Part shown: positions 44,421 through 54,168 of the stretch, in pieces
Numbering within the stretch: position 1 is the stretch's first letter
Layout of the letters: each line of letters begins with the position of its first letter
Origin: Posidonia oceanica
Taxonomy: Eukaryota > Streptophyta > Magnoliopsida > Alismatales > Posidoniaceae
Length of the DNA stretch: 64,000 nt
Direction: 5' to 3'
Assembly: GCA_037176725.1 (NCBI GenBank)
Contig: JAZBRS010000074.1
Coordinates: forward strand, 67,460,001-67,524,000
Notes under the pieces: generated by a model
Told to the model about the DNA's origin: nothing
What the model saw: the letters and a program-made list of their open reading frames with translations, nothing else
Database searches by the model: none
Made by a program: the position numbers and the translations under genes

Positions 44421-45950
44421 ATAGCATTTTTGTTGCATGGCATTAGCATTTCATCATCCTGCAGTCATCGCGCGACTAGGATCGTTTTCTCGATTTCACG
44501 TGCCCCACGTTCCATCTATTTGTACACTGCACAGCATTCGCATTGCATAGCATCATATAGCTTCTTTGTATGCCTTGTAGAGTCAGTCCTAGTACTGCAT
44601 CTCATCATTACACGGACATCGCGTGCTTAGGATCCGAACCCCAGGTTCACGTATTGCCTAAGGCAGCATCTTCGTCGCTCGCATGCTTCTTTTTATAGCA
44701 TTGCTGGCTCAGGATGATGCTCGCAGTAGTGCGTAACCCAGGATCGCTTTCTCATTTCCGCATGCCCGGCATTCTACTGCATACCATGCATCCCATTGCA
44801 TTACATCTCATGCATTGTACCCTTATTGTGCTGCCGCTCCTCTGTGGTCCTTCCATCAACTCCCGTATTCTGCTTTCCTAGGTCTTTTAGTACCCGCCGC
44901 TGCATGCACATCCCCTACTTTACTTTTAGCATATTTACTTTCTGCGGTATCCCATGCACTTGCATCGCCATTCATCTACAGCTGAGCTTTGCGAATGGCA
45001 CCCCCGTTGCTTGGCCTACATGCATTGGCCAGCGACAACATTGCATTGCATTTCCACTTTTCCGCGTGCATGCACCATCCCGCTTTCCCCCAGAGGAGTT
45101 CAGCACAATAGGCGTTAGCGTAGGCATACCATTTGCACAGTATTCTAGTGTCTGCATTCATCTGCATTTGCATTCACTCTCTTGCATTGCTTAGGACCCC
45201 CTCTGCATAGCATTGCCCCTTTTGCCTCTTTTGCCAGTCTGCTGCCTTGTCTGGAGGCAAGCATTTTTCCCTTCTCGCGAGCTCCTGCTTGTTTCACTTG
45301 TCCCGAACGGACAAGGGCCCTTGGTTTCCCCTGGACTAGCAACCTGCCCAAGCAGCAAGCGCGTTAGCCCTCCCAAAGCAGCTTTTTGTGCAAGCTTGGA
45401 CAAGCAGCCAACTTGCCGTACTGCACTATAGAACTCTCTGCTTCTTCTCCATGCATCACTCTGCACTGCCCCGGCATTAGCACCTGCACTCTCAAGCATT
45501 AGCACTCGCAAGCATTAGCAAGCACTCACCGCAAGCATCAGAGCCTGCAAGCATTCAAGCACTAGCACTCTCAAGCATTAGCATCTGCAAGCATAGTAGG
45601 CACCATGCATCAACATCGGCATTAGTGCCAGCACTCACCATGCATCAGCATAGCATCTCCCCATGCACAACACTCGCACGCGCACTAGTTCATACTAGTT
45701 CAGTGTCAGCATTCGCATCGCATACCAGTTCTGCACTAACATCTAACATAACCTCTGCACTAACTTTTGCATTAGCATGCATTGCATCGCATTCGCATCC
45801 TGCATCTGCATCTGCATTGTGGCATTGAGTCATGATTTCCAGTGCATCCGCCGGATAAGTGACTCACGCCCATAGCAATTTGCGCTCCTGCCGGCGTCAG
45901 GTAGGGTGTCTTGTCTACCCTGAGCAGCGGTCTCGCTACGCTTGACCTCA
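44421..45950 (+). other. Element A 3' non-coding region
   Basis: GCAT-rich sequence without a supported gene. 45475-45800 is a loose array of AGCATTAGCACTC-like words. 45230-45430 shares short blocks with the array in C. 45830-45950 is the reverse-complement match of the PPT-proximal stretches at 7382 and 50558. Confidence 0.6.
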
Positions 45951-45966
45951 CTCAGGGAGGGGCATC
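45951..45966 (+). other. Polypurine tract of element A
   Basis: CTCAGGGAGGGGCATC directly before the 3' LTR start TGTAGACACC. Confidence 0.8.
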
Positions 45967-46188
45967 TGTAGACACCTCATTTTGATAGTCCGGAAGTTGG
46001 TTGTTTTCTCCTACAGGCTCGTGTGGACTCTGGAATGGCACTCCTTTTTTCTAACCCATTTCTACCCCCAAAACCTAGCCCAAAACCCTTGCCTAAACCC
46101 CAAGCCTTAGCCCAAGCCCTTTTTGTACCTTTTTTAAACCTTCTAGCCCAAGCCCAAGCCCTTTTGCAGCCTTTTGCCAACTGAGTGC

Positions 46189-46275
46189 GTTGTACACGGG
46201 AATAGGCAGCGTCCAACGTTGGACGCGTCCTGTGCCAGCGTCCAACATTGGACGCCTTCTGCTCCAGTGTCCAAC
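46189..46275. repeat. Hairpin cassette cluster, three units
   Basis: Units 46189-46217, 46218-46246 and 46247-46275, the counterpart of 1693-1779. Confidence 0.9.
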
Positions 46276-46968
46276 AACTCGGTTGCAGCAGCGGCTGCTC
46301 CGCCTCCTTCGGCTCACCTCCCGTCCACTCCACCACCTCCCCGCACTTACTACCCGTCCCTTCTCACACTCCATGCCACCCACTACCTTCCAAAGCCCAG
46401 TTATTGCCCATCCTCTCCATATCAGCACCATTCCCGCTCTCTCTTCTCCTCACTGCCAATCTACTGCCTCTATCAGCCACCAGCGGCAGCTTCACCGGCC
46501 GACTGACATGCCCACACCCCCTCTTGCCACCCTCGTGGCATCAGCACACTCAAAGCCCCTGCCAAAGCCTGCCAATTCCCCTTTGAGCTGCTGCAATTCG
46601 GTAGCAAACTCAAGCACCCATTGCACAAAACCAGCACCAACCACCCATCTTCCTGAGAACGCACAGACCAGCACAGCCCCCTCCCTCTGCAATTCTCCAC
46701 CTCTAGAGCAAGACCAAGGATCCACCTCCACTCCGGATCCTTCGCTGACCTCTCCCGTGCCCTCAGCTAGCCGCACGAGCTCGCCGAAGTCAGCTGGTCG
46801 TCCACTTCTGCAATGCCAGTGAAGAAGGTCGACACACCGTTCTAGGTCGCGACGAGGTAAGTTATCTATCCCCATAGGTCATGCATGCTAGTTTGAATGT
46901 TCCCAAGCATTTTCGCATTTTTTTTAATCCTTTTGGCCACGATTTGTGGCCAGAAGAGAGTTTAGTGT

Positions 46969-47025
46969 GTTGGACACACCAGTTGGTGCGTCCAACGTTG
47001 GACGTGGCATAGGCCAGCGTCCAAC
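46969..47025. repeat. Hairpin cassette cluster, two units
   Basis: 46969-46996 (10-base loop) and 46997-47025 (11-base loop), the counterpart of 2473-2529. Confidence 0.9.
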
Positions 47026-47042
47026 ACCCTGCCTTCCTATGA

Positions 47043-47184
47043 TCATGGCATAAAGCAGGTAAATAAACAAGCATGCAGATAAGCAAGTTAAGCAGGCGAA
47101 AGCAAAAAGCAAGCAAAACACTCAAGCAAGAGGCGAGGAGGCCAAGGCGAAAGCCGGAGTACTGCTCCCCAGCAGAGTCGCCAC
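47043..47184 (-). other. Stub 'D': PBS and first bases of an element leader
   Basis: Minus-strand PBS TGGCGACTCTGCTGGGGA at 47166-47183, then about 120 bases that match A's leader 33110-33235 in reverse. It shows that the LTR 47185-50540 also served as a 5' LTR. The rest of D is missing. Confidence 0.8.
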
Positions 47185-48142
47185 TGTAGTAATCCTGAAT
47201 TCTAATCATCCATGCACATTACCAAAGCTTGTGTGCACCGATCAAAATAGGCTCACTATATGCGGCAGGATCCGAGGGAAGAACTCGACTCGGAAACGCT
47301 GGCAAAAGAAAAGAAAAGAAATGATAAGACAATTCGGAGTCGCCACCGGGTCTATTGAATTGGAAGACAAGGAAAACCAGGGGGTAAAGCATGGAAAGAC
47401 ATGCTGAACCGGATGCAAGGAGGGGCAAAGAGATGCAAGGATAAGCTAAGCTATGCTATGCTATTATGCTATGCTATGACTCAGGCCTAGGATAAAGGAA
47501 AAGTTCGATGCGAGCCAAGAGAAAGAGCAAGGACTCCTGTTACGCACGGGGAAGGTGTTAGGCACCTCGATACATCCGAGAGTCGATCTTTCTTAGGCAA
47601 TCTCACGCTTATGTAGGGAATTGCTAGCCTAATGCCTAAATGCCTTAAATGCTTACCTATTATGCAAGGGAAATAAACGTGCTATCTAAGTGCTCAGCCA
47701 CGCTGCTAGTGTTCCGAACTGGGTGGACCCTGGTTCGTGAGAACTCCTAAGCAGTAAGCATCATGGCCCTATATGCAGATGCAAGCGATAAAACAAAATG
47801 GTGGGAAAACCAAGCAATGCAGGCGACATGCGAGCGATGAAGCAGAGCAGGTGCGGAAAACGGTGTAAAAACGTGGAAAACCATGCGAGGCATGGGAAAC
47901 AATGCAGAGGGCAGAAAGCAATGCGAAGGGGAGCAGAAAATCATGCAAAGGAGTGGAAAAGCGATGCAAACACAGAAAACAAGGTAAAGTGCGCAAAACA
48001 AGGCAAAGTAGGGTGCGAAATCAAAACAAAGGGGCGAGCAACATGCATTAGGGTTGCAGCAAGCCAAAGAAGCAATAAAACGCGAGAAACGGCAAGCGAA
48101 ACAAAATCGGCGCTTTAAAATGGCTATCAGCCATCTACATGC

Positions 48143-48200
48143 ATTGGACGCTGGCAACACCAGCATCCAACGTTGGACGCTGGGATAGCCCGCGTCCAAC
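48143..48200. repeat. Hairpin cassette cluster, two units
   Basis: 48143-48171 (ATTGGACGC / GCATCCAAC) and 48172-48200 (perfect arms). Confidence 0.88.
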
Positions 48201-48382
48201 ACCCACTGTAGATAGACAGCATGCACATTTTGAAAATCCATGCATTCTAACTATATGGATGCATAACAAATGCAAGCATGCAACTAAATGGGTGCTAGAC
48301 ATGCTAATCTAACCTAACAGAAGATTAGAGGAAGAATCAGAACAAGGAGCATGCCAAAATTAAAGATCCAAGCATGCAGGTT

Positions 48383-48440
48383 GTTGGACGCCTGTAGGCT
48401 GGGCGTCCAACGTTAAACGCCAGAGAGGCTGGCGTCCAAC
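48383..48440. repeat. Hairpin cassette cluster, two units
   Basis: 48383-48411 (perfect arms) and 48412-48440 (GTTAAACGC / GCGTCCAAC). Confidence 0.88.
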
Positions 48441-48614
48441 AAGAACAGAAGGCAGAGAGGAGAAAAGATGCATACAAGTGATAGAGGAGAGTTGGGATCA
48501 TGCATTTGGGTCACTGGGGTAGAGCATGGAGCAAGCAAGCAAGCATGGGAGGCAAAAAAATAGGCAATCAAACCTCACTTGTGCTGAGTGCCAGGCTAGA
48601 GGCACAACCAGGGC

Positions 48615-48672
48615 GTTGGACGCGAGCTAGGCCAGCGTCCAACGTTGGACGCCAACACCAGCAACGTACAAC
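48615..48672. repeat. Hairpin cassette cluster, two units
   Basis: 48615-48643 (perfect arms) and 48644-48672 (GTTGGACGC / ACGTACAAC). Confidence 0.88.
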
Positions 48673-48843
48673 GCTCTGGGAGGCACAACACACAAAAAGC
48701 ATGCATAAACAAGCAAATAAATTAACTGAAATAAAAGGACAGATGCTACTGAAGCTAAACATGCATAAGAACACAGGAAGCAAGTAAATGAGCAAGATCA
48801 GAGAGGTATGCAAGCATTAAACAAACAAGAGATGAGCCAGGGC

Positions 48844-48901
48844 GTTGGACGCTAGAGCCAGCAGCGTCCAACGTTGGACGCTGAAGGCTCTAGCGTCCAA
48901 C
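48844..48901. repeat. Hairpin cassette cluster, two perfect units
   Basis: 48844-48872 and 48873-48901, all four arms exact. Confidence 0.92.
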
Positions 48902-49235
48902 GACCCAGGCATGCAAACTCACCTGTTCTAAAGGGGGAGCTCAGCTTAGACCCTACCTACATGCATGCAGCTACTGTAACATGCCGTAACAGAAAAGGAA
49001 GCATTGAAAGCAAGCATGGCAAGCATTTAAGTTAAGGAAAAACAAGAAAGAAGGACATGCATAAGAGATGGAAGCTTTAACTTTGCAAAAAGGGGTCAAC
49101 AACTTAGAATAAATCCTGGCAAACCTAAACATGGTTGTCATAAGGGCCAGGCATCTCTAACTAGGCATGGATCACGAAATAATACTCAAACTATGCATGG
49201 GGTAAGCATGGAAGCAAAGCACAGCAAGCAGACAC

Positions 49236-49293
49236 GTTGGACACTAGGTGAACCAGCGTCCAACGTTGGACGCAGCTCACTCTAGCGTCCAAC
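49236..49293. repeat. Hairpin cassette cluster, two units
   Basis: 49236-49264 and 49265-49293. This is the counterpart of A's cluster at 31097-31163, which has one more unit. Confidence 0.9.
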
Positions 49294-49474
49294 ACAGGCA
49301 GCAAACAGATGGATATTAAGCATGCAAAAAGCCTTCAAACAAGCATGGAACAAGTTATAAAACATGGCATAACATCAGAGAGAATTAAAAGGAGGCAAAT
49401 AGCATATACTTGCAAGAAAGCATGCAAAGGAAAAGCATGGGAAGCATTCAAACCAAGGCAAAGCAAAGCAGGCC

Positions 49475-49503
49475 GTTGGAAACCGGCCTATGCCGCGTCC
49501 AAC
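49475..49503. repeat. Single hairpin cassette
   Basis: GTTGGAAAC, 11-base loop, GCGTCCAAC. Confidence 0.8.
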
Positions 49504-50203
49504 ACACTGAACTTCCTTTTGGATGTGAATCACATCCAAAACAAAGTAAAAACTTGTAACAAAGGCCTAGATATGTACTACCATGCATGCACGACTCTAC
49601 GGGATAGAGAGCTAACCTTTGGAAGCTCTGGAATGGCGGGTCGACGAAGTTCGCCGGAGTTGTAGGTGTGTGCATGGCAGCAAGTTCAGCGAAGTCTCCT
49701 GAGCTGCTCGGAGCACCGGAGGGGCTAGCGAAGCATCGGGGACGGAGATGGGAGTGCCTTCTTGCTCTTGGAAGTGGAAGCTCTCTCGTTTGCTCTGTGT
49801 GGTGAGAATGGCAAAGGGTTGAACTTGCTGGTTTTGTGCAAAATGTTGCATGGGTTCTTGTGTTGGCAGAGGTTTGCAGGCCGAATTCAGGCATTGGCAA
49901 GTCGTGGCAGGTGCGGGTAAGTGTGTGAGGTCCATGTGGGATGTCAGAGGAAGGCGTGGGCAATGGCAGGAGGGCGGCGGAGGCAAGGCGGTGGCTGACA
50001 CGGCCAGGGGAAGACAGGCCTATCAGTGAGGGTTGTGAGGGCGGATTTCGGCTGAAATAGAGGAGAGATGGATAGTAAGTGATGCTTGGAAGGTAGTGGA
50101 TGGCGTGGAGTGGAGGAAGGGACGGGTAGTAAGTGCGGGGAGGCACGGGATTGGACGGGCGGTGAGCTGGAGGGGGCAGAGCAACTACTGCTGACCTCGA
50201 GTA

Positions 50204-50319
50204 GTTGGACGCCAGACCAGAGCACGTCCAACGTTGGACGCCAGACTAGAGCACGTCCAACGTTGGATGCTAGCACAGGCCGCGTCCAACGTTGGATGCT
50301 GCTAGTTCCAGCGTCCAAC
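50204..50319. repeat. Hairpin cassette cluster, four units
   Basis: 50204-50232, 50233-50261, 50262-50290 and 50291-50319: the longest uninterrupted run in the window, strictly 29-bp periodic. Confidence 0.93.
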
Positions 50320-50540
50320 ATACTCAGGTGGCATAGGTTGCAAATGGGCTTAGGTTTGGGCCTAGAAGTGTTGTAAAAAATGCAAGAAGGCTTGGTAAAG
50401 GCCTCTAGGGTTTGGGGTAAGGTTTTGGGTTTGGAAATGGGCTGGAAAAAGGGTTAGAAAAGGGAATGCCAATCCAGAGAGCACACAAGCCTGCACAAGA
50501 GAACCACCAACTTCCAAGCTGTCAGAATGGGGTGTCTACA

Positions 50541-50557
50541 GATGCCCCTCCCTGAGC
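50541..50557 (-). other. Polypurine tract of element C
   Basis: Minus strand GCTCAGGGAGGGGCATC next to TGTAGACACC. Confidence 0.8.
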
Positions 50558-50899
50558 AAGGTCAAGCGAAGTGAGACCGCTGCTCAGGGTAGACAAGACA
50601 CCTTACCTGACGCCGGCGAGAGCGCAAAACACTGTAGCCGCGAGTCATTCGCCCAATGGATGCACTGGAAGACATGACCCAAAGCCACAATGCAGGTGCA
50701 AATGCGAATGCAGATGCTGATGCCATGCATGCAATACGATGCATGCTAATGCAGAAGTTAGTGCAGGGGTTATGTTAGATGTTACTGTAGATGTAAAGCA
50801 TGCTGATGCAGTTATTTACCATGCAATGCTGTTAGCGCAAGAATACGACTCTGATGCAGAAGAGATGCAAGTAAAGCTGCAGTGCAATGCGTGAGTTCG
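50558..50899 (-). other. Element C 3' non-coding stretch
   Basis: Similar to 7382-7700 in B; ATGC-rich, no gene seen. Confidence 0.55.
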
Positions 50900-52510
50900 G
50901 GGGTTAGTCCGACCTCACAGATGGAATGCTTGACAAGGCTGACGGGCTTGGCATCCGAGCAGTTAAGGCTGCTAGCCCAGCAAGCAGAGGGGGGAGACAA
51001 TTGGACGACTGTCAACCGAGCAGTTGGGGCTGCCAGCCCGTAGGAGAAACAAGAGCAGCTTGTCCTCACCTGAGGAAACAAGCAAGAAAAGAAAGGGGGT
51101 TGGCAAGCATGGGCATCGTTCGCACGGAACGAGGCCATGCAAGGGCTGATCCTCACACGAGGATACAGGGTAGGACTCCGAGCATACGGGGTCCGAGAAG
51201 AGCTTGTCCTCGCCCGAGGAAATAAGCGGGGGATTCCGCGTGGACGGAATCCAAAGAGGGGCTTGTCCTCGCCCGAGGAAACAAGCAGCAGTCTGACCCG
51301 AGCCCCAAGGGTCAGACAGGGGGCTCGTCCCCGACCAGGGAAATGAGCCGGAGGGAAAGAAGAAAGAAGCTTGTCCTTGCCTGAGGAAGCAAGCACGCGG
51401 GACCCCGTCCGCACGGAGGGAAGTCACGTAAAAAAGGAAAAAGGCTTGTCCTCGCACGAGGACAAGCATGAGAGGCAGAAGAAAGAAGGTTGTCCTAGCC
51501 CGGGGAAGCAAGCGCGCAGGACCCCATCCGCACGGAGGGAAGTTACACAGAAAAGGAAAAAGGCTTATCCTCGCCCGAGGACAAGCAAGAGAGACAGAAG
51601 AAAGAAGCTTGTCCCCGCCTGGGGAAGCAAGCACGTGGGACCCCGTCCACACGGAGCGGAGCCATGCAAAACGGAAAAAGGCTTGTCCTCGCACGAGGAC
51701 AAGCAATAAAGACAAAAGACTTATCCTCACATGAGGATAAGCAGGAAAGGAAAGGAGACAGGCAAGCGTGGGCATCGTCAGCACGGAGCGAAGCCACGCA
51801 ACGGCTGATCCTCGCACGAGGATACAGGGCAGGACATCGAGCATACGGAGTCCGAGAAGAGCTTGTCCTCACTTGAGGAGCAAGCATGGGCGCGCATACG
51901 CTTATCCTTGGTCGAGGAGTAAGCGGGCCTGATCCTCGCTCGAGGAACAGGAAAACTCCATCCACATGGAGCTGCGCAAAGCTTGTCCTCGCCTGAGGAA
52001 GCAAGCAAAAGGAAAAAGGCTTGTCCTCGCCCGAGGAAGCAAGCAGGAGGGACAGAAGAAAGAAGCTTGTCCTCGCCCGAGGAAGCAAACGTGCGAGACC
52101 CCGTCCGCATGGAGGGAAGTCACGCAGAAAAGGAAAAAGGGCTTATCCTTGCACGAGGACAAGTAGGAGGGGCAGAAGAAAGAAGCTTGTCCCCGCCCAG
52201 GGAAGCAAGCACGCGGGACCCCGTCCGCATGGTGCGAAGCCACGTAAAACAGAAAAAGACTTATCCTCGCGTGAGGATAAGCAAGAAGGGAAAGGGGGAG
52301 AGCAAGCATGGGCATCGTTCGCACGGAGCGAAGCCACGCAAGGGCTGATCCTCGCATGAGGATACAGGGCAGGACATCGAGCATACGGAGTTCGAGAAAG
52401 GCTTGTCCTCGCCTGAGGAAGCAAGCAGGAAAGGAAAAAAGGGAAAGCGATACCAGAGAGCAGCCTAAAAAGATGCCCCTGGTATCTAGGATGATACCAA
52501 GGGACAGCCG
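50900..52510 (-). repeat. Hairpin minisatellite of element C
   Basis: About twenty variants of a palindromic unit. Exact copies at 51444-51467 and 51681-51704 pair GCTTGTCCTCG with CGAGGACAAGC across two bases. 51720-51741 pairs CTTATCCTCA with TGAGGATAAG, changing two base pairs on both sides. 52260-52281 is a further variant. Between the palindromes lie 'ccccgtccgcacggagggaa'-like spacers of similar form. A CCCCTGGTATC / GATACCAAGGG hairpin is at 52476-52503. ORFs over this array (for example 50972-51844) follow from its composition and carry no domain. Confidence 0.82.
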
Positions 52511-52965
52511 AGGCGCTCCTAGTACCAAAAGAAAGAAAAAGTAGAGAAAACTAACACGTTTGCCAAGTAAGCAGTTAGGGGTGCCAGCCCAAAGCAAACT
52601 GGGCAAGCGGTAGCGGTGGTGCATGGATCAGTAGGGTTCTTTGCGTGCATGTTGACTGCAGAGGGCTTTGCTGCAACTCTCCTGCCGAGGTTGCTGATTG
52701 CATGATGCTTGCAGGGTGAACTGTTCTGGATTTTTTGCGGGGCTGCTTCAGGTTGTCTGCATGGGCTAATGCTTTGAGGTGCTTGATGCAGGTCCTGTAA
52801 CATCCTGACAGGAACAGATATGCAAATAGGCAAGGCATGCAACACAAACAAATGGCGCGAAACGTCTTTGTATTGAGTAAATCTCTGGTTACACGCCTCT
52901 AATAGGCCAAAAGATACAGCATGATTCAAGTAAAAAGCTATACAAGCAGACAGCTGCATAGACGC
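52511..52965 (-). other. Element C sequence between the hairpin array and DUF7745
   Basis: 52850-52965 aligns with 13838-13938 of B. The rest has no recognisable feature. Confidence 0.55.
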
Positions 52966-54168
52966 TTAGTTGTGCCGGGACTTCTTTGCTGGACAGGAGT
53001 CAGGAAACTGAGGGGTGCCTGGAGGGATCTCGCTGAGAGGCCAGAGTCCTCGCACCTCGGAGACATACTCAGAAGTACATCCCGAGCCCTTCACAGCTGC
53101 AATATCAGTGGATTTGACCCCGTGCCGCATCAGGTCTGCTAGCACTGTTGTAGAGGCTGTTGTGCTGAAGGGGTATGGCTGCATGAGTCTGGGCACGGTG
53201 CTATCAATGAAGGCGCCCTGCCGGTAGCCAAACTGCCGCATAACCCGGATAGGGTGGTACTCCACACCCTCGGTGAATCCTGGTAGTATTACGAGCCGTG
53301 TATCGCGAGCATCGAAGAACACGGTGAAGGGCTCTGCTGCAGATGGGATGATTCGCCAAGTTACTGCATCATCTGTCAGCTCAGATAGCTTCTGATACTC
53401 TTATGGCACAGTCTTTATAGTTCTTGCATGGCCGCTGCTGTAGTATGTTTCAATGGCATGCCTTTGAGGGCGCAGGAGGTCCATCTCTAGGTGTGCAGCT
53501 AGCCAGATCTGCACAAGCACTCCACAGCCGTGGAACTGACGGCAGCGGTGCACAATACGGTCCAGCCTGCGATATGTTTCTGCGAGGACGACTAGTGCCA
53601 AGTCAATGTGCCGGGTCACCACCGCAAGTGCAATCTCGGCAATCTCGATTGCAACCGTCATCCTGCCATGCGTGAAGATCAGCTCGCCTAGGAAGCGGAC
53701 GACGAATCCCTGGAGCCACAGCTTGTCTCCAAGTTCAGCATGCTTCTCCATAACAGCATCAAAGTACTCTAGGGGGAGCAGGGGCATGGGCCTGCTAGTG
53801 CAGATAAGTTTTTGCTGGACGTGCTTAACAGAGAGCCCAATCAGCTGGCTCAGGACCGCAGCATATCCATCGCACCTTATAAAGATTGGGGGTCCCATAA
53901 TTGCAGAGAAGCCGCAAATCCGGTGCACCTCCTCAAGCGTAGGAGTCAGCTCCGTCCTACCGAAGCAGAAGACGTGATGTGCTGGCTTCCAGAATCTTGC
54001 TGCAGCACATAGGAGGTGCCGGCTCACTTCAACATCTGTTGCTTTCAGAAGTTTAGAGGGAATCCCACAAGTGCGCAGCCTCTCGCGATCAGTTTCAGTG
54101 AGTTTGCCAACCCACTCTCGCAAGGTATCTGAACAGTGCATGGGGGTGACCAAAGTTGGGCAGCCCAT
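52966..54168 (-). pseudogene. DUF7745-like ORF, element C
   Basis: The best-preserved copy. The ATG at 54168 (MGCPTLVTPMHCSDTLREW) leads to a stop at 52966, with one TAA at 53401-53403 (after TIKTVP) dividing it into 255 and about 144 codons in the same frame. Contains ARFWKPAHHVFCFGRTELTP, a central DELWL-like region and the C-terminal VEYHPIRVMRQFGYRQGAF block, ending KKSRHN. It has no signal peptide or clear transmembrane run, which argues against an envelope protein. It lies on the same strand as pol, about 1.5 kb after integrase. Function unknown; the family call rests on pattern memory. Confidence 0.78.

Larger units (their letters stand above)
1472..47042 (+). mobile_element. Element A: Tat/Ogre-like, gag-only LTR retrotransposon (carries nested B and S)
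   Basis: Plus-strand element bounded by type-II LTRs that begin TGTAGACACC at 1472 and 45967. The 5' LTR ends TTACTACA at 33090 and is followed by a PBS; a polypurine tract precedes the 3' LTR. Without the nested B (2724-31084 plus duplicated target) and solo LTR S (37446-42703), the internal region is about 7.6 kb. It holds only a damaged gag and long non-coding repeats; no protease, RT, integrase or DUF7745 is visible. It therefore looks non-autonomous. The 3' LTR is cut after about 1.08 kb, so its target duplication cannot be checked. It lies in older element Z. Confidence 0.8.
45967..47042 (+). repeat. Element A 3' LTR (type II), truncated
   Basis: Close match to 1472-2560. It includes the cassette clusters at 46189-46275 and 46969-47025 and the donor-like GTAAGT at 46857. 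It stops at about 47042, where it is joined to the leader of an oppositely oriented element; TCATG occurs in both parents at the join. About 2.2 kb of the LTR is missing. Confidence 0.85.
47185..50540 (-). repeat. Type-II LTR (3,356 bp), 3' LTR of C and 5' LTR of stub D
   Basis: The only uninterrupted type-II LTR here, from GTGTCTACA (50540) to TGTAGTAATCC (47185). It is preceded on the minus strand by C's PPT (50557-50541) and followed by D's PBS. It carries seven cassette clusters with 15 units. The conserved tail inverted repeat GGTGTTAGGCACC is at 47544-47556. Frames such as 49448-50146 mirror the Pro/Ser-rich frames in A's LTR and have no domain. Confidence 0.88.

Noticed and set aside
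45475..45800. GCATTAGCACTC repeats as a telomeric or centromeric satellite
   Set aside because: Loose and short, confined to the 3' region of element A.
50972..52624. Large ORFs (290, 240 and 181 codons) over the C hairpin array
   Set aside because: They follow the palindromic repeat and change frame between repeats; no domain, and shadows appear on both strands.
52966..54168. DUF7745 ORF as an envelope gene
   Set aside because: No signal peptide, no hydrophobic membrane segment and no fusion-like region; similarity is to a plant nuclear-type family.
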